Positions 1-9,217 of a stretch of 24,653 nucleotides of DNA are shown in pieces (position 1 is the stretch's first letter; every line of letters begins with the position of its first letter). Below the pieces are notes generated by a model. That model was not told the origin of the DNA and ran no database searches. It saw only the letters and a list, made by a program, of their open reading frames with translations. Source of the DNA: Flavobacteriales bacterium CG18_big_fil_WC_8_21_14_2_50_32_9 (GTDB lineage Bacteria; Bacteroidota; Bacteroidia; Flavobacteriales_E; Vicingaceae); the NCBI GenBank assembly GCA_002770955.1, contig PCUH01000191.1, positions 1 through 24,653 of the forward strand, written 5' to 3'. Made by a program: the position numbers and the translations under genes.

Positions 1-108
1 GCAAGCAAAATGTCATTAAGTTAATGATGCACAAACTGTTTTATCCACTTTATTCACTTACTGTTTATAACTTAATGTTACTAAAACATTAATTACTTGA
101 TAAGTATA

Positions 109-138
109 TTGTTTTTTTAAAAAAGTGGTTTACTTTTG
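109..138 (+). promoter_or_regulatory. Bacteroidota-type promoter for the TonB receptor operon
   Basis: TACTTTTG at 131-138 fits the Bacteroidota -7 consensus TAnnTTTG exactly. A TTG at 109-111 lies 19 nt upstream, where the -33 element is expected. Transcription would start near 142-146, giving a leader of about 110 nt before the ATG at 254. The leader holds no riboswitch I recognise. A 10-bp inverted repeat (AAAAGTGGTT at 121-130, AACCACTTTT at 218-227) has one arm abutting the -7 box, so it would act at DNA level if at all. Confidence 0.65.
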
Positions 139-253
139 CAACGTCTTATTATTTTTTAGTAAAACACGAACTAAACGACAAAGTGAACACCCTAAGAAGC
201 GATCAACTAAGACTTCTAACCACTTTTCATAACTTTTATTTTTTTTAAAAAGG

Positions 254-2779
254 ATGAATTTCAAAAAATTAGGTGCTTCTTTTGTGGTTGTTTTCGCAGG
301 AATTTCAACACAAGCACAAACAGATTCTGTTAAAACGGACACTATAGTTGCCGAAAGAATAGTTCCAACATTTAGCACTACTTTAGATGCCTTAGAAGAC
401 GAAAATGCCGAAAATCAAGATGTTTCCGGACTATTACAATCTTCAAGAGATGTTTTTAATTCAACAGCTGGTTTTAATTTCAGTGCGGCTCGCTATCGAA
501 TTAGAGGGTATGATTCTGAAAACTATATAACAACCATGAATGGAGTTACGCTCAACAATCCTGAGACTGGAAGAGCAATTTGGGCATTGTGGGGTGGTTT
601 AAATGATGTTACCCGATATCAAGAAACTAAAAATGGAATTTCTGCTTCTTCTCTCACTTTTGGAGGAATAGGAGGGTCATCCAATATCAATGCTCGCCCA
701 ACAGCATTAAGAAAAGGAACTAATATTTCTTATGGGTTAGCCAACAGAACTTACCAACATCGAATTATGCTTACTCATTCTACAGGCATGATGAGTAATG
801 GTCTTGCCGTTGCTATTTCTGGTTCAGGAAGATATTCTAACGAAGGATATGTGGATGGTACTTCTTTTAGTGGAGGAAGTTATTTTGTTTCTATCGAAAA
901 GAAAATTAACGACAAACATAGTTTAGGTTTTGTTGGTTTTGGAGCTCCAACAGTTCAAGGAAGGAACAGCATTACCACTCAAGAAACCTACACACTCACT
1001 GGAAACAATTACTACAATTCCTATTGGGGATATCAAAATGGAGAAAAAAGAAACTCTCGAGTAAGAAATACACATCAACCTTATTTAATGCTCAACCATT
1101 ATTTTGACATTTCTAAAAAAACACATCTTACTTCTTCTCTTTATTATACATTTGGCAAAAGTGGCAACACTCGTTTGAATTGGAATAATACCGCTGATCC
1201 TCGCCCCGAATATTGGAAAAACTTGCCCAGTGCTTTCGAAGCACCTGGAGATGAGGCGTTGTTTGCTCAACAAACAGCATTATGGGAAAGCCAAAATCCA
1301 ACAACTACACAGTTAGATTGGGATCATTTTTATTTTGCAAACAGCAAAAACCTATTTACCCTTGAAAATGTTGACGGTACAGGAGCTTCTGTTACAGGAA
1401 ACAGAGCAAAATACATTGTGGAAGAACAACGAAGCGATGTGTATGATTATGGGTTTAATACTGCTGTAACTCACAAACTTTCAGAAAAACTTTTGTTATC
1501 TGGAGGAGCAAGAGTGAGCATCTATAAAAGTGAAAACTTTAAAGTGTTAAACGATTTATTAGGTGCTGAATTTTGGGTAGATACTGACCAGTTTGCAGCA
1601 AGAGATTTTAAAGACCCTGATGCTGCTCAAGCAGATTTGAACAACCCTAACAAATTAGTAAAAGAAGGAGATAGATTTGGTTATGATTATGACATTAACA
1701 TCAACACCATTAATGCTTTTGGGCAAGTTGAAGGTACTTTTTCAAAATTAGATTGGTATGCAGGTCTTTCTGTTACTCAAACCTCTTTTTGGAGAACAGG
1801 AAACATGAAAAATGGTTTGTTTCCAGCAAATTCTTATGGAGATTCTGAAAAACAAAATTTCTTTAATTATGGAGCAAAAGCGGGTGTAGTTTATAAACTA
1901 ACAGGCAGGCATTTAATTACTGCAAATGGAGCTTATATTACTCGTGCTCCTTTAGCTAGAACAGCTTATTTGTCGCCCAGAACAAGAGATCAAGTTGTTG
2001 ATGATTTAAAAGATGAAAAAATTCTTTCAGGTGATTTAAACTACATTGTTCGTTATCCAAAAGTAAAAACCAGAGCTACTGTTTTTTATACTAGCATTGA
2101 GGATAAAACATGGTCAAGAAGCTTTTATCATGATGAATTACGCACATTTGTTAACTACAACATGACTGGTGTTGATCAACTTTTTGTGGGAATGGAATTT
2201 GGTGCGGAAGTCAATTTAACTTCAACAATAACAGCTACTGGAACTTTTGCTTCTGGCGATTTTACCTACAATTCCAGACCAACAGCAACCATCATACAAG
2301 ATAATTCTACCCAACTATTAGAAGAGAATAAAACCATCTATTTGAAAAACTATAAACTGGGCGATTCTCCACAAACGGCATCTTCTATTGGGTTGCGTTA
2401 TCGTTCGCCAAAATATTGGTTTGTTGGAGCTGATTTTAATTATTTCACTGATATTTATATTCAAGTAAATCCTGACAGACGTTCTGAAAGTGTAGTTTCT
2501 AACTTAGTAAATACTGATCCTCAAGTAGAACAAATTTTAGAACAAACCGAACTTGGTGATGATTATACAATTAATTTCTATGCTGGAAAATCATGGAAAA
2601 TAAAACAATATTTCATTCGCATCAATCTGAATATAAACAATGTATTGAATAATAAAGATTTTCAAACAGGAGGGTTTGAACAATTGCGTTACAACAAAAC
2701 AAACATTGATAAATTCCCTCCAATGGTAGGCTATATGCTTGGCAGAACTTATTTTGCAATGGTTAGCTTTTCATTTTAA
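254..2779 (+). CDS. TonB-dependent outer-membrane receptor
   Basis: This 841-residue protein is predicted to be a TonB-dependent receptor importing a substrate across the outer membrane with energy from TonB-ExbBD. A signal peptide covers about residues 1-22, ending in an AQ-type cleavage site. A plug domain follows at roughly 50-160, with a plug-like stretch around YRIRGYDSENYITTMNGV. The remainder is a long aromatic-rich beta-barrel ending in a strand with a terminal Phe (FAMVSFSF), typical of BAM substrates. Unlike SusC proteins it has no N-terminal carboxypeptidase-like domain, and no SusD gene follows; two DUF5689 lipoproteins take that place 18 bp downstream. The ATG at 254 is chosen because it directly precedes the signal peptide; the upstream sequence is A/T-rich, as usual in this phylum. 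It is the first gene of a four-gene unit. The substrate cannot be deduced. Confidence 0.9.
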   Translation: MNFKKLGASFVVVFAGISTQAQTDSVKTDTIVAERIVPTFSTTLDALEDENAENQDVSGLLQSSRDVFNSTAGFNFSAARYRIRGYDSENYITTMNGVTLNNPETGRAIWALWGGLNDVTRYQETKNGISASSLTFGGIGGSSNINARPTALRKGTNISYGLANRTYQHRIMLTHSTGMMSNGLAVAISGSGRYSNEGYVDGTSFSGGSYFVSIEKKINDKHSLGFVGFGAPTVQGRNSITTQETYTLTGNNYYNSYWGYQNGEKRNSRVRNTHQPYLMLNHYFDISKKTHLTSSLYYTFGKSGNTRLNWNNTADPRPEYWKNLPSAFEAPGDEALFAQQTALWESQNPTTTQLDWDHFYFANSKNLFTLENVDGTGASVTGNRAKYIVEEQRSDVYDYGFNTAVTHKLSEKLLLSGGARVSIYKSENFKVLNDLLGAEFWVDTDQFAARDFKDPDAAQADLNNPNKLVKEGDRFGYDYDININTINAFGQVEGTFSKLDWYAGLSVTQTSFWRTGNMKNGLFPANSYGDSEKQNFFNYGAKAGVVYKLTGRHLITANGAYITRAPLARTAYLSPRTRDQVVDDLKDEKILSGDLNYIVRYPKVKTRATVFYTSIEDKTWSRSFYHDELRTFVNYNMTGVDQLFVGMEFGAEVNLTSTITATGTFASGDFTYNSRPTATIIQDNSTQLLEENKTIYLKNYKLGDSPQTASSIGLRYRSPKYWFVGADFNYFTDIYIQVNPDRRSESVVSNLVNTDPQVEQILEQTELGDDYTINFYAGKSWKIKQYFIRINLNINNVLNNKDFQTGGFEQLRYNKTNIDKFPPMVGYMLGRTYFAMVSFSF

Positions 2780-2797
2780 TACTAAATTTAACAAGAT

Positions 2798-4057
2798 ATG
2801 AAAATGACAATAAAAAATACACTATTCATTCTATTCGCAACAACTATCTTTCTTACAAGTTGTAAAAAAGACCTAGACATTCCTCCTATTAGCGAATTAC
2901 CTTTAGGGAATATCATTACCATCGATTCTTTACGAAACATTTATACTGCTTTTGATTCAACAATTACAAGCGATTTGTCGGTATATGGAATAATTACAGC
3001 AGATGAAGTAAGTGGAAATTTGTACAAAAATTTATATCTACAAGATGAAACCAATGGTATTTTGCTAAAACTAAAAGCATCAAGTAATAAAACTTATTTT
3101 GAAGGAGATAAAGTGAGGGTTGCTTTAAAAGGAACAATCATTTCAAGATACAAAAACATGATTCAGTTGGATAATGTGGATCCTGAAAAAAATTTAATAA
3201 AACAAAGCGAAGGAAATACTATTGCTCCTAAAGTAGTTACCATTACTGATTTAGCATTGGTTGGATTTTATTCTCCATATCAAGGACAGTTGATACAGTT
3301 AAACGATGTTGAGTTTATGTGTAGTGATTTTTGTAGTACTTATAGTGATCCTGTTAATCAATCAAGTCAAAACAGATACTTAACCGATACTTTGGGTAAT
3401 TCAATTATTGTAAGAACAAGCGGATATGCAAGTTTTGCTGGCACTCCAATTCAACAAGGAAAAGGTTCTTTTGTTGCCGTTGTTTCACAATATAATACTG
3501 ATGTTCAGTTAACAATCCGTAAACTGAGCGACTTATCGCTAACTGGACCAAGAAAAAATACTTGTCCAAATTGTCCGCTATATGTAAAAGACTTTGAAGA
3601 CCAAAGCATTACTTCTGGTGGATGGACTACACAAAATGTTGTAGGAAATATTAATTGGGGAATTGATAATGTTGGTTCTAATTCTACTTATTATGTAAAA
3701 ATTAGCAATTATAGTAGCACCAATATCGCTTGCGAAACATGGTTGGTTTCTCCATCTTTTGATTTGTCTGCAATCGCTAATCCTGTTTTATCTTTCCAAT
3801 CTGCCTATAAATATACTGGAACTCCACTAAAATTAATGGTAACTACTAATTATACAGGAGATGTTACTACCTCAACTTGGGTTGACATTACCTCTTCTGC
3901 AACTTGGTCGGCAGGAAACTTTGCTTGGATAACTTCAGGCAATGTTACTTTGATGAGTTACAAACAACCTAATGTGCGGTTTGCTTATAAATATGTAGGA
4001 ACTAATGTGGATGGTAGCACTTGGGAAATTGACGATTTTACCATAAACGATATTTAA
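2798..4057 (+). CDS. DUF5689 surface lipoprotein with choice-of-anchor J module (copy 1)
   Basis: A 419-residue predicted lipoprotein. The N-terminus is a type II signal with the lipobox LTSC (Cys at about residue 22). Residues 35-250 form a DUF5689-type region with an OB-like first half: SVYGIITADEVSGNLYKN, then a stretch ending in GDKVRVALKG. A short loop with several Cys residues follows (CSDFCS, then CPNCPLY near residue 260). From about 265 to the end is a choice-of-anchor J-like beta-sandwich, marked by DFEDQSITSGGW, ETWLVSPSFDLS and a final strand WEIDDF. It starts 18 bp after the TonB receptor and is a tandem paralogue of the next gene. A role as the receptor's surface-exposed substrate-binding partner is inference. 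The next in-frame ATG is only two codons further on. Confidence 0.8.
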   Translation: MKMTIKNTLFILFATTIFLTSCKKDLDIPPISELPLGNIITIDSLRNIYTAFDSTITSDLSVYGIITADEVSGNLYKNLYLQDETNGILLKLKASSNKTYFEGDKVRVALKGTIISRYKNMIQLDNVDPEKNLIKQSEGNTIAPKVVTITDLALVGFYSPYQGQLIQLNDVEFMCSDFCSTYSDPVNQSSQNRYLTDTLGNSIIVRTSGYASFAGTPIQQGKGSFVAVVSQYNTDVQLTIRKLSDLSLTGPRKNTCPNCPLYVKDFEDQSITSGGWTTQNVVGNINWGIDNVGSNSTYYVKISNYSSTNIACETWLVSPSFDLSAIANPVLSFQSAYKYTGTPLKLMVTTNYTGDVTTSTWVDITSSATWSAGNFAWITSGNVTLMSYKQPNVRFAYKYVGTNVDGSTWEIDDFTINDI

Positions 4058-4074
4058 TATTAAAGAATTTATCT

Positions 4075-5298
4075 ATGAAAAAATTACAATTATTAATTAC
4101 TTCGCTTTTTGTTTCGGCTCTTCTATTTACCTCTTGCACTAAAGAGTATGATAATCCTGAACCAAGAACCATTCCTGTAGGAACAGTATATACTATTGCA
4201 CAAGTTAGAACACTTTATGTTCCTGGTGAAACAGTAAGAATTACAGAAGATATTTCAGTATATGGAGTGGTAACTGCTGATGAAACAACAGGTAATTTGT
4301 ATAAAGAAGCATACATGCAAGATGAAACCGGAGCACTTTATTTACGGTTTACTTCTTCCACGGGGTTATACATTGGCGATTCTATTCGAGTAAACATCAA
4401 AGGAGCAAAAATTTATAAGTACAACCAAATGTTGCAAGTAGATTCGCTTCATTCAGATAACAGCATCGTTAAAATTGCAACACAAAAATTTAGAACTCCA
4501 GAGGTTGTTACTATTGCAGATTTGAATGCCGATATTGAAGGTTATCAAGGCAAATTAATACAAATTGATAATGTAAAATTTGTAGAGCGCAATTTAGGAT
4601 TAACTTATGCTGATGCAATAAATAAAGAAAGTGTAAGTCGGTTTTTAGAAGATTTAATATTAGATCAAATAGAAGTTAGAACAAGTGGATATGCCAATTT
4701 TGCAAGTGATACATTACCTGCTGGAAATGGAAGTTTTATCGGAATTTCTGCCCAATACAATGCCGATCTTCAGTTATTAATTCGGAATCCTAATGAACTA
4801 ACACTGAATGGGGTGGCACCTATAGAAATTACCAAAAACTTTGATGATAACAGTCTAACCTCTGGTGGGTGGACTACTCAATATCCTATACCAAACATTC
4901 CATGGACGGTTGCTAGTTTCGCTGGAAACTATTATGGAAATATTACCAATGGAAGTAGTAAATTGGTGGGTGAATCTTGGTTAATATCACCATCTTTTGA
5001 TTTAAGCAGTTCTTCATCTCCAGTTTTAAATTTTAAAACAGCAACTTTTACAACCAATACCGCATTAAAAGTAATGATTTCTACTAATTATGATGGCGTT
5101 AGTTTGCCTGCCACCGCTACTTGGACTGATATTACTAGTTCATTTTCATATTCTACTGGAAGTTGGAGTTGGACTAATTCTGGAAATTTTAGTTTAACTT
5201 CTTATATACAACCAAATGTTTATATTGCATTCAAATTTACAGGAACTGCTGTTTCTTGGGATTCTTGGGAAGTAGATAACATTAAAATAATAAAATAA
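4075..5298 (+). CDS. DUF5689 surface lipoprotein with choice-of-anchor J module (copy 2)
   Basis: A 407-residue predicted lipoprotein with lipobox FTSC (Cys near residue 21). It has the same architecture as the preceding gene: an OB-like DUF5689 region (SVYGVVTADETTGNLYKE, then GDSIRVNIKG) and a C-terminal choice-of-anchor J-like module with SLTSGGWTTQ, ESWLISPSFDLS and WEVDNIKI. The two proteins align end to end, so the pair arose by tandem duplication. This copy lacks the Cys-containing insertions of copy 1 (CSDFCS and CPNCPLY), which may distinguish binding properties or disulfide stabilisation. It lies 17 bp after copy 1 and 33 bp before the T9SS cargo gene. The substrate is unknown; binding to the upstream TonB receptor is inferred from gene order. 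Confidence 0.8.
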   Translation: MKKLQLLITSLFVSALLFTSCTKEYDNPEPRTIPVGTVYTIAQVRTLYVPGETVRITEDISVYGVVTADETTGNLYKEAYMQDETGALYLRFTSSTGLYIGDSIRVNIKGAKIYKYNQMLQVDSLHSDNSIVKIATQKFRTPEVVTIADLNADIEGYQGKLIQIDNVKFVERNLGLTYADAINKESVSRFLEDLILDQIEVRTSGYANFASDTLPAGNGSFIGISAQYNADLQLLIRNPNELTLNGVAPIEITKNFDDNSLTSGGWTTQYPIPNIPWTVASFAGNYYGNITNGSSKLVGESWLISPSFDLSSSSSPVLNFKTATFTTNTALKVMISTNYDGVSLPATATWTDITSSFSYSTGSWSWTNSGNFSLTSYIQPNVYIAFKFTGTAVSWDSWEVDNIKIIK

Positions 5299-5331
5299 TT
5301 AACCATAAATAATAACTAAAAACTCAAAATC

Positions 5332-6738
5332 ATGAAAAAAATTTACACACTATTCGCTTCGGTTTGTATCGTAGCTACAAGCTTTGGACAAACTGTTTTT
5401 CAAAGCAACTTAAGTTCTTGGGCTGCAGGCGACCCAACAGATTGGATGGGTTCTACAACTAGTATTACTTCTGCAAATGTTACTGAACTTACAACAGGAG
5501 CAACTTATGGAACAAGCATGGCTTCCTTAGTAAACGCTACAACAACACATAAAAGATTTACAACTCAACCCGTAACCGTTGTTGCTGGAGAAACTTACCA
5601 AATTCAACTATGGGTTGCTGCTCAAACCTCAGGAGAATTACGAACAAATTATTATGATGTTACGAATGCTGCTTATGGAACATACAATTCATACATTGAT
5701 GTTGCTGCTGCCTCAGGAGGAAACTTAACCTTAATCACTCAAAATGTTACTGTTCCAGCAACATCTACTAGTGTTGAATTTATTGTTTCTATTAGAAACA
5801 CAGACCCAACAACAGCACCGTTTAATATTGGAATATTAATCGATTCTGTTGCTATTTCAGTAACAACACCTCCAACACCAACTATTAAAAAAATATATGA
5901 CATTCAATATACTACCAATCCAAATGGTGATTCCCCAGAATTAGGAAATGTAGTAACCACAAAAGGTGTAATTACTGGTATTGTTAAAAACGGACCAGAT
6001 AGACATTCTTTTTTTATTCAAGATAGTGCTTCGGCTTGGAATGGACTTTATATTTATGAAAAAAATGATTCTACTTTAGTTATCGGGGATAGTGTTGAGG
6101 TAACAGGAACTGTTGATGAATTTAATTTAGGTTCTGCTCCACAAAAAGTAACGGAATTAAAATTTGTATCAAACATAACTGTATTGAACTCAGGAAATGC
6201 TCTTCCTTCTCCAGTTGCAATTTCAACAGCAAGTGCTAATATGGAAGAATGGGAAGGGGTTTTAATTCATGTAACTAATGCAGAATGTATGAGTAATACA
6301 CTTGGTTTTGGAATGTGGTCTATCAATGACGGCTCTGGAATTATTAAAGCTGATGATGATATTTTTGCTTATCACTTTACTGCTGTAGTAGGCTCTGATT
6401 ATGATGTTACAGGAATAGGTCATTATACTTTTGATGAGTATAAAATTTTACCTAGAGATGTAAATGATATTTCGCTTTCAACAAGCATTACTGAATTAGA
6501 AAATGCAACGGTTGCTGTTTATCCTAACCCTGCAAACAATCAAATTACTTTTGAATTGGCTATTTCTAATTTTGATATTACTATTACTGACATTACTGGA
6601 AAAGTGGTTAAAAATTCTAATTCTTCCAATAACAAAAAAGTAGTGCGTGTAGCAGATTTTAACAATGGAATTTATTTTTATACTATAACTTCAAATGGAA
6701 GCGTTATTGCAACCAACAAATTTGTGGTAGCAAAATAA
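5332..6738 (+). CDS. T9SS-secreted protein with OB-like module
   Basis: A 468-residue secreted protein. A Sec signal peptide (about 1-19, ending SFGQ) is followed by a beta-rich module of about 20-180 resembling carbohydrate-binding or jelly-roll domains, with YQIQLWVAAQ. Residues 185-380 form an OB-like domain of the kind found in extracellular nucleases (GVITGIVKNGPDRHSFFIQD, then GDSVEVTGTVDEF and EEWEGVLIHV). The last 75 residues are a type A T9SS C-terminal sorting domain: VAVYPNPANNQITFEL, DITGKVV, NNGIYFYTI, and a Lys-containing end. No nuclease or phosphatase catalytic domain is present, so it is probably a binding protein delivered to the cell surface. It is the last gene of the receptor operon and a strong terminator follows. 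Confidence 0.8.
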   Translation: MKKIYTLFASVCIVATSFGQTVFQSNLSSWAAGDPTDWMGSTTSITSANVTELTTGATYGTSMASLVNATTTHKRFTTQPVTVVAGETYQIQLWVAAQTSGELRTNYYDVTNAAYGTYNSYIDVAAASGGNLTLITQNVTVPATSTSVEFIVSIRNTDPTTAPFNIGILIDSVAISVTTPPTPTIKKIYDIQYTTNPNGDSPELGNVVTTKGVITGIVKNGPDRHSFFIQDSASAWNGLYIYEKNDSTLVIGDSVEVTGTVDEFNLGSAPQKVTELKFVSNITVLNSGNALPSPVAISTASANMEEWEGVLIHVTNAECMSNTLGFGMWSINDGSGIIKADDDIFAYHFTAVVGSDYDVTGIGHYTFDEYKILPRDVNDISLSTSITELENATVAVYPNPANNQITFELAISNFDITITDITGKVVKNSNSSNNKKVVRVADFNNGIYFYTITSNGSVIATNKFVVAK

Positions 6739-6764
6739 AAAACAAACTTTTATATAGATTTTTT

Positions 6765-6793
6765 AAAGACCCTTCATTTGAAGGGTCTTTTTT
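6765..6793 (+). terminator. Rho-independent terminator of the receptor operon
   Basis: AAAGACCCTTC (6765-6775) pairs perfectly with GAAGGGTCTTT (6780-6790), an 11-bp stem around a 4-nt loop ATTT. The stem runs directly into a T tract at 6788-6793. It lies 27 bp after the stop of the T9SS cargo gene. The A-rich 5' arm also gives a short U tract on the opposite strand, so some bidirectional activity toward the converging polysaccharide operon is possible. Confidence 0.9.
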
Positions 6794-6866
6794 ATTTAGC
6801 ATATTTTCGGAAAGCTAAGTGATTTGAGTATATTACACTAGATTCCTGATTTTCGTTATAGCTACT

Positions 6867-7970
6867 TCAGGAATGATGGAGACAATTATTAAACACTCCA
6901 GTCAAATTCTCCACCATTTTTTCTTCTGTAAAATTTGCGTTGTAAAACTGCTTGGAGTTGGTTGAGAATTGGTTTCTCAATTCGGCATCGTTAATCAATA
7001 CTTCCAGTTTTTCGGCAATGGTTTCGGGGCTTTTGGCAGGCACAATAAAACCATTTTTACCATCAATAACCGATTCTACGATAGCTCCTTGGTCGGTAGC
7101 AATAATAGGCAATTCGTTTGCCATGGCTTCAACCATTACCCAAGGATGACCTTCGGGCATTTTAGGACAAAAAACGAAGATAGAAGCATTAGCAAACAAT
7201 TGCATTTTTGCTGCTCCGCTTTGCGGTGGAAATAATTCTACGTTGGTGAGTTGGTTTTTATCTATAATTGCTAAACAGTGTTGTTTAAAGGCTTCATTGT
7301 CCCAGGCTCCAGCAGCCTGAAAGTTGAAATTGGTTATCCCTTTTTGTTTTAAAATTACTAATGCTTTTAACACATCATCGAAACTTTTTGAGGGTAAAAA
7401 ATTGGCTAAATACAATACATTTAATGCTGTGGTGTTTTTGGATTGCAGTTCGTAGTTCGCTCCATTTGGAACTACAAAAATTTGATTTTCAGAAAAATAA
7501 TCCTTGAACAAAGGTTTTAAATTATTGCCCAATACGATAACACCCACGCATTTTTTTAAGGTTGTTTTCACCAAACTTTTGGTTATACCCGAAGCCGAAT
7601 TTATCCAGTTGTTAAAATTGCTTCCTCGCAATTGTATCAGCACTTTTTTACCCATCCATTTTCCCACCCAAATAAATGGAGCATCTTTAAAAAAACCCAT
7701 GGTAGTTTGACTAATTGGAACCAAAATAAGTTGCGGTTGGTGTTGTTTTATTTTCCGAATAAACTCCACATAAATACCTACACTTCTCACCATTTTCGAA
7801 AAACTCCACCTGCCCATGGTGGCAACATCCTTGTTCATTCGGGTATCTAAATGAATCAAATTAAACTCATTTTTAAGTTTAGAATTTAAGATAATTTGAG
7901 TGGCAATTGCTGGTCCGATTAAAGGTGGAGGTACTTTTCCTAAAAGCAATATGGTTGGTTTATTTCCCAT
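6867..7970 (-). CDS. GT4-family glycosyltransferase
   Basis: A 367-residue GT-B fold glycosyltransferase, predicted to add one sugar to a lipid-linked polysaccharide repeat at the cytoplasmic face of the inner membrane. The N-terminal nucleotide-fold begins ILLLGKVPPPLIGPA, a Pro/Gly-rich acceptor-site loop common in this group. The C-terminal half contains the retaining-GT signature E-x7-E (E273 and E281 in EGHPWVMVE), followed by AMANELPIIATDQG. Its ATG shares one base with the stop of the preceding Wzy-like gene (TAATG), so it is translationally coupled. It is the last gene of the ten-gene minus-strand operon. Donor and acceptor sugars cannot be assigned. Confidence 0.88.
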   Translation of the reverse strand: MGNKPTILLLGKVPPPLIGPAIATQIILNSKLKNEFNLIHLDTRMNKDVATMGRWSFSKMVRSVGIYVEFIRKIKQHQPQLILVPISQTTMGFFKDAPFIWVGKWMGKKVLIQLRGSNFNNWINSASGITKSLVKTTLKKCVGVIVLGNNLKPLFKDYFSENQIFVVPNGANYELQSKNTTALNVLYLANFLPSKSFDDVLKALVILKQKGITNFNFQAAGAWDNEAFKQHCLAIIDKNQLTNVELFPPQSGAAKMQLFANASIFVFCPKMPEGHPWVMVEAMANELPIIATDQGAIVESVIDGKNGFIVPAKSPETIAEKLEVLINDAELRNQFSTNSKQFYNANFTEEKMVENLTGVFNNCLHHS

Positions 7971-9217
7971 TATTGTTGCATTTGTTTGGGTAAAGCAATA
8001 TAAGCAAACACACTCATCATTATATAAACAAAAGGAGGATAGTAGGTTGGAACAATACTTATGGAATATAATCCGATAATTCCTAATAATCCGTAGGAAA
8101 GAAAACGAATGGGAAGCACTGTTTTCCTTGATCGTTTGAAGAAGTAAAATAAAACTAATAAATAAAAATAAAGTCCAGTATAACCCGATAGAAATAATAT
8201 TCTAACATAATCGCTATGTGAACCAACGCCAACAAAATGATAGGCATATTTTAGTGTTGTTGGGTATCCAAAAAATTGAGCAAAAATACTTTCATTGGTA
8301 AAAATTTCTGCCATGTATTCCCAACGCCCAACTCGTCCGTGCAAAAGACGTTCTTGGTCTTGTTCTCCTTCAAAAACAGCAACATCTGTTTCAAATAAAG
8401 GGGTTATTTTTTCTTCCAAAATGGGTTGCCCAAAAAATATAAATAATATAAATAACATCAAAGAAATTCCTATGGCAGCGACTTTGTTTTTTTGAAAATT
8501 GAATACTAAAAACAGTAATAATAACATTGCAAAAATTGTATAAGAAGCAATGTGATGAATGTTTATTAATGCTAAAATTGCCAAACTTCCTACAATTAAA
8601 AGTGTTCGTAGTCGTTTTCGGTAGGATTGCGTTTCTTGACGAGAAAAATAAAAATAGGTGGCAATTAAAAAGCTGAAAGTTAAAAAAATACCATAACTCA
8701 CAACATCACCAAAGCTCCCTTGAATTCTATCCATTCCCCTACTTTCCTCAATTCTAATTGGATTGATTACAACTTCATACAATAATATGGCTGCAACAAA
8801 AATTCCTGAATAGAGAAAAGTTGTTAAAATTCCGTCTAAATCTTCTTTGTTTTGGATGAATCTTCGGGTAAAGAAATAAATATAAACAGGAAGGGTTAAT
8901 TTTAATAGGTACTCAAAAGAATCTTTAGTAAGGGGATCGTATAAAATAACAAAGAAAGTTCCAAGTAGAATAAAAAACGACCAAATTTTCATATACCTGT
9001 CTAGTTTTGTGGAAACAGGTTTTGGAGTTTTAAGCAACACATAAATACTTAGTAAAGGCGTTAAAACCCCCACAATGTACAAGGGAGATAAAAATGGAGA
9101 AATGTTTTTAAGAAAATAAAGGTTGTCAATTATTGGGCGTAAAAGCACCAAGATGATAAACCATTTTAAAATCCATGGTTTAGATTTGAGCCATATTTTC
9201 CAATTTTTAAACCTCAC
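7970..9217 (-). CDS. Wzy-like polysaccharide polymerase / O-antigen ligase family membrane protein
   Basis: A 415-residue integral membrane protein with about 11-12 hydrophobic segments. A large periplasmic loop of about 265-335 is followed by the stretch GVGSHSDYVRILFLSGYTGL, which matches the H/S-x-D-Y plus G-GL pattern seen near the end of O-antigen ligase/polymerase proteins. In a Wzx/Wzy pathway this protein would polymerise flipped repeat units in the periplasm. Its position among glycosyltransferases, and the flippase and tyrosine kinase 12-15 kb away, favour polymerase over ligase, though sequence alone does not separate the two. It overlaps the upstream GT gene by 11 nt and the downstream GT by 1 nt. 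Confidence 0.8.
   Translation of the reverse strand: MRFKNWKIWLKSKPWILKWFIILVLLRPIIDNLYFLKNISPFLSPLYIVGVLTPLLSIYVLLKTPKPVSTKLDRYMKIWSFFILLGTFFVILYDPLTKDSFEYLLKLTLPVYIYFFTRRFIQNKEDLDGILTTFLYSGIFVAAILLYEVVINPIRIEESRGMDRIQGSFGDVVSYGIFLTFSFLIATYFYFSRQETQSYRKRLRTLLIVGSLAILALINIHHIASYTIFAMLLLLFLVFNFQKNKVAAIGISLMLFILFIFFGQPILEEKITPLFETDVAVFEGEQDQERLLHGRVGRWEYMAEIFTNESIFAQFFGYPTTLKYAYHFVGVGSHSDYVRILFLSGYTGLYFYLLVLFYFFKRSRKTVLPIRFLSYGLLGIIGLYSISIVPTYYPPFVYIMMSVFAYIALPKQMQQ

Noticed and set aside
139..253. Riboswitch or attenuator in the receptor leader
   Set aside because: About 110 nt of AT-rich leader with only a weak AGAAG/CTTCT pairing and no recognised aptamer features.
130..378. 82-codon open frame on the - strand near the window start
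   Set aside because: It overlaps the promoter, leader and signal peptide of the TonB receptor on the opposite strand; low-complexity product.
6842..6874. 8-bp inverted repeat ATTCCTGA / TCAGGAAT at the end of the GT4 gene
   Set aside because: Considered as a terminator for the minus-strand operon, but the 17-nt loop, short stem and lack of a following T tract make it weak.
6952..7850. Several 65-88 codon open frames on the + strand
   Set aside because: All are antisense to the GT4 gene with intact E-x7-E motif and show no recognisable protein features.
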